From assembly GCA_033782935.1 (NCBI GenBank), contig JAWQEG010000470.1, forward strand, positions 1,364,001 through 1,428,000: 64,000 nucleotides of DNA, written 5' to 3'. The notes beneath the pieces were generated by a model, which was given only the letters and a program-made list of their open reading frames with translations, did not search any database and was not told the DNA's origin. The DNA is from Petrolisthes cinctipes (lineage: Eukaryota > Arthropoda > Malacostraca > Decapoda > Porcellanidae). Below, piece by piece: positions 60,980-64,000 of the stretch. A program made the position numbers and the translations under genes. Numbering within the stretch: position 1 is the stretch's first letter; every line of letters begins with the position of its first letter.

Positions 60980-63900
60980 CAGAAGGTATCTGTACATGCC
61001 TACTCCGTGTTAGAGTATTTTCAAAATTCAGGCCCATAACATGCTGAAAATCGATATTTAAGATGCCCAAAGTCAATATGTGCATGTATCTTCTGTACCC
61101 GTTTATATCTCAAATTCAGGCTCAAAACACCCGAAAATTCAATATTTTGGGGTCCCAGAAGCAATCTGTACATGCCTACTCAGTGTTAGAGTATTTTCAA
61201 AATACAGGAACAAAACATGCTGAAAATCGATATTTTAGATGCCCAAAGTCAATATGTGCATGTATCATCTGTACCCGTTTATATCTCAAATTCAGGCTCA
61301 AAACACCCGAAAATTCAATATTTTGGGGTCCCAGAAGCAATCTGTACATGCCTACACAGTGCTAGAATATTTTCAAAATATAGGCTTAAAACATGCTAAA
61401 AATTGACATTTTAGGTGCCAAAAAATCGACATCTCAAATTCAGTCCCAAAACACCCGAAAATTCGATATTTAGAGGTCCCAGAAGGTATCTGTACATGCC
61501 TACTCCGTGTTAGAGTATTTTCAAAATACAGGCCAAAAACATACTGAAAATCGTTCTTTTAGGTGCCCAAAAGTCGATATGTGCATGCATCTTCTGTACC
61601 CGTTTATATCTCAAATTCTGGCCCTAAACACCCGAAAATTCGATATTTTGGGGTCCCAGAAGCGATCTGTACATGCCTACTCCGTGTTAGAGTATTTTCA
61701 AAATTCAGGCCCAAAACATGCTGAAAATCGATATTTTTGGTGCCCAAAGTCAATATATGCATTTATCTTCTGTACCCGTTTATATCTCAAATTCAGGCTC
61801 AAAACACCCGAAAATTCAATATTTTGGGGTCCCAGAAGCAATCTGTACATGCCTACACAGTGCTAGAATATTTTCAAAATATAGGCTAAAAACATGCTAA
61901 AAATCGACATTTTAGGTGCCACAAAATCGATATCTCAAATTCAGTCCCAAAACACCCGAAAATTCGTTATTTAGAGGTCCCAGAAGGTATCTGTACATGC
62001 CTACTCCGTGTTAGAGTATTTTCAAAATACAGGCCAAAAACATACTGAAAATCGTTCTTTTAGGTGCCCAAAAGTCGATATGTGCATGTATCTTCTGTAC
62101 CCGTTTATATCTCAAATTCTGGCCCTAAACACCTGAAAATTCGATATTTTGGGGTCCCAGAAGCGATCTGTACATGCCTACTCCGTGTTAGAGTATTTTC
62201 AAAATTCAGGCCCAAAACATGCTGAAAATCGATATTTTTGGTGCCCAAAGTCAATATATGCATTTATCTTCTGTACCCGTTTATATCTCAAATTCACGCT
62301 CAAAACACCCGAAAATTCAATATTTTGGGGTCCCAGAAGCAATCTGTACAGTGCTAGAATATTTTCAAAATATAGGCTAAAAACATGCTAAAAATCGATC
62401 TTTTAGGTGCCAAAAAGTCGATATCTCAAATTCTGTCCCAAAACACCCGAAAATTCGATATTTAGGGGTCCCAGAAGCGATCTGTGCATGCCTACTCCGT
62501 GTTAGAGTATTTTCAAAATACATGCTCAAAACATACTGAAAATCGATCTTTTAGGTGCACAAAAGTCGATATGTGCATGCATCTTCTGTACCCGTTTATA
62601 TCTCAAATTCTGGGCCTAAACACCCGAAAATTCGATATTTTGGGGTCCCAGAAGCGATCTGTACATGCCTACTCCGTGTTAGAGTATTTTCAAAATTCAG
62701 GCCCAAAACATGCTGAAAATCGATATTTTTGGTGCCCAAAGTCAATATGTGCATGTATCTTCTGTACCCGTTTATATCTCGAATTCAGGCTCAAAACACC
62801 CGAAAATTTAATGTTTTGGGGTCCCAGAAGCAATCTGTACAGTGCTAGAATATTTTCAAAATATAGGCTAAAAACATGCTAAAAATCGATCTTTTAGGTG
62901 CCAAAAAGTCGATATCTCAAATTCAATCCCAAAACACCCGAAAATTCGATATTTAGGGGTCCCAGAAGCGATCTGTACATGCCTACTCCGTGTTAGAGTA
63001 TTTTCAAAATACATGCTCAAAACATACTGAAAATCGATCTTTTAGGTGCACAAAAGTCGATATGTGCATGCATCTTCAGTACCCGTTTATATCTCAAATT
63101 CAGGCTCAAAACACCCGAAAATTCAATATTTTGGGGTTCCAGAAGCAATCTGTACATGCCTACTCAGTGTTAGAGTATTTTCAAAATACAGGCCCAAAAC
63201 ATGCTGAAAATCGATATTTTAGATGCCCAAAGTCAATATGTACACGTTTATATCTCAAATTCAGGCTCAAAACACCCGAAAATTCAATATTTTGGGGTCC
63301 CATAAGCAATCTGTACATGCCTACACAGTGGTAGAATATTTTCAAAATATAGGCTTAAAACATGCTAAAAATCGACATTTTAAGTGCCAAAAAATCGATA
63401 TCTCAAATTCAGTCCCAAAACACCCGAAAATTCGATATTTAGAGGTCCCAGAAGGTATCTGTTCATGCCTACTCCGTGTTAGAGTATTTTCAAAATACAG
63501 GCTAAAAACATATTGAAAATCATTCTTTTAGGTGCACAAAAGTCGATATGTGCATGCATCTTCTGTACACGTTTATATCTCAAATTCTGGCCCTAAACAC
63601 CCGAAAATTCGATATTTTGGGGTCCCAGAAGCGATCTGTACATGCCTACTCCGTGTTAGAGTATTTTCAAAATTCAGGCCCAAAACATGCTGAAAATAGA
63701 TATTTTTGGTGCCGAAAGTCAATATGTGCATGTATCTTCTGTACCCGTTTATATCTCGAATTCAGGCTCAAAACACCCGAAAATTTAATATTTTGGGGTC
63801 CCAGAAGCAATCTGTACAGTGCTAGAATATTTTCAAAATATAGGCTAAAAACATGCTAAAAATCGATCTTTTAGGTGCCAAAAAGTCGATATCACAAATT

Positions 63901-64000
63901 CAGTCCCAAAACACCCGAAAATTCGATATTTAGGGGTCCCAGAAGCGATCTGTACATGCCTACTCAGTGTTAGAGTATTTTCAAAATACAGGCCCAAAAC
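60980..64000 (+). repeat. Right edge of the window: short-range duplications and a partial monomer
   Basis: Starts: F-like 60980, F61156, A61332, B61480, C61657, A61833, B61981, C62158, D''62334, E/B chimera 62472, C62649, D''62825, E62963, F63140 (161), A63301, B63449, C63626, D''63802, and an F-like partial monomer 63940-64000. F60155-B60479 repeats at F61156-B61480 (1001 bp; marker acaggaacaaaac). B61480-C61657 repeats at B61981-C62158 (501 bp; markers cgttcttttagg and atatatgcatttatc). Confidence 0.88.

Larger units (their letters stand above)
1..64000. repeat. Satellite DNA array covering the whole window
   Basis: About 387 related monomers of mostly 148, 176 or 177 bp follow one another head to tail with no intervening unique sequence. 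Each begins (arbitrary phase) at cagaag and contains recognisable blocks such as ctgtacatgcctac, gagtattttcaaaat, cccgaaaattc and atattttggggtcc. All copies run in the same orientation. A counted C monomer has 69 G/C in 176 bp (about 39%). A tandem array of this size and order is characteristic of eukaryotic centromeric or pericentromeric satellite. That location is inferred; nothing in the window proves centromere function. No transposon, telomeric motif, rDNA or gene interrupts it. Longer open frames exist only because monomer lengths keep a frame open; they are not genes. Confidence 0.97.

Noticed and set aside
1..64000. CRISPR array
   Set aside because: Repeats are direct and regular, but there are no unique spacers between short identical repeats; the whole 148-177 bp is repeated. 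No cas gene is present.
1..64000. Transposon-derived repeat (LTR or helitron tandem)
   Set aside because: No terminal inverted repeats, LTR boundaries, primer-binding site, polypurine tract, poly(A) tail or coding remnants were seen. Units are uniform short monomers.
1..64000. rRNA, tRNA or 5S gene cluster
   Set aside because: No A/B box or conserved rRNA motif recognised, and the repeat lengths and sequence do not fit 5S arrays.
1..64000. Assignment to a named satellite family or species
   Set aside because: The monomer size fits centromeric satellites of many plants and animals, but I do not recognise this sequence and could not search a database. A search of the B and C monomer against satellite libraries would decide.

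Overview
The whole 64 kb is one uninterrupted, head-to-tail satellite DNA array. I find no protein-coding gene, RNA gene, transposon, CRISPR array or other single-copy sequence. Both window edges cut through a monomer, so the array continues on both sides. About 387 monomers tile the window without gaps and all have the same orientation. This is typical of eukaryotic centromeric or pericentromeric heterochromatin. I do not recognise the satellite family and cannot name the species. Monomers of 176/177 bp are in the size range common for plant and animal centromeric satellites.

I cut the array at the motif cagaag (phase is arbitrary). There are three length classes: 148, 177 and 176 bp. They recur in that order as a 501-bp trimer. 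Two diverged trimers alternate to form a 1002-bp hexameric higher-order repeat (HOR). I name its members A (148), B (177), C (176), D (148), E (177) and F (176). The long monomer is itself an old dimer of two diverged 88-bp halves. The short monomers A and D lack 29 bp of one half, lost between two ATAT motifs. Many D monomers also lack 10 bp near their left end. I write D'' for that 138-bp form and D' for a 137-bp form that also has an E/F-like tail.

Layout. 1-17.06 kb: five copies of a 1992-bp 12-mer (B C C' D E F A B C D' F A) mixed with 500-bp and 814-bp units, with about 3.6 kb duplicated at 7116-bp spacing. 17.06-21.8 kb: an irregular zone of chimeric and deleted monomers. 21.8-27.3 kb: the most regular ABCDEF hexamers, including a 2004-bp tandem duplication. 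27.3-32.6 kb: a zone with B/F chimeric monomers and 2476- and 1150-bp repeats. 32.6-41.3 kb: mixed hexamers. 41.3-49.6 kb: a block of about 3.9 kb present twice at 4468-bp spacing and nearly identical, built mainly of 992-bp hexamers. 49.6-52.4 kb: irregular. 52.4-64 kb: nested duplications at 5782, 2290, 1465, 1326, 1001 and 501 bp.

There are no genes to work together. The interest lies in the hierarchy (88, 176, 501, 1002, 1992 and multi-kb), the visible traces of unequal exchange, gene conversion and microhomology deletion, and a 29-bp box kept in only two of every three monomers. Positions come from hand alignment. Monomer starts were checked on the sequence or through fixed offsets; duplication edges are good to about a monomer unless stated otherwise.
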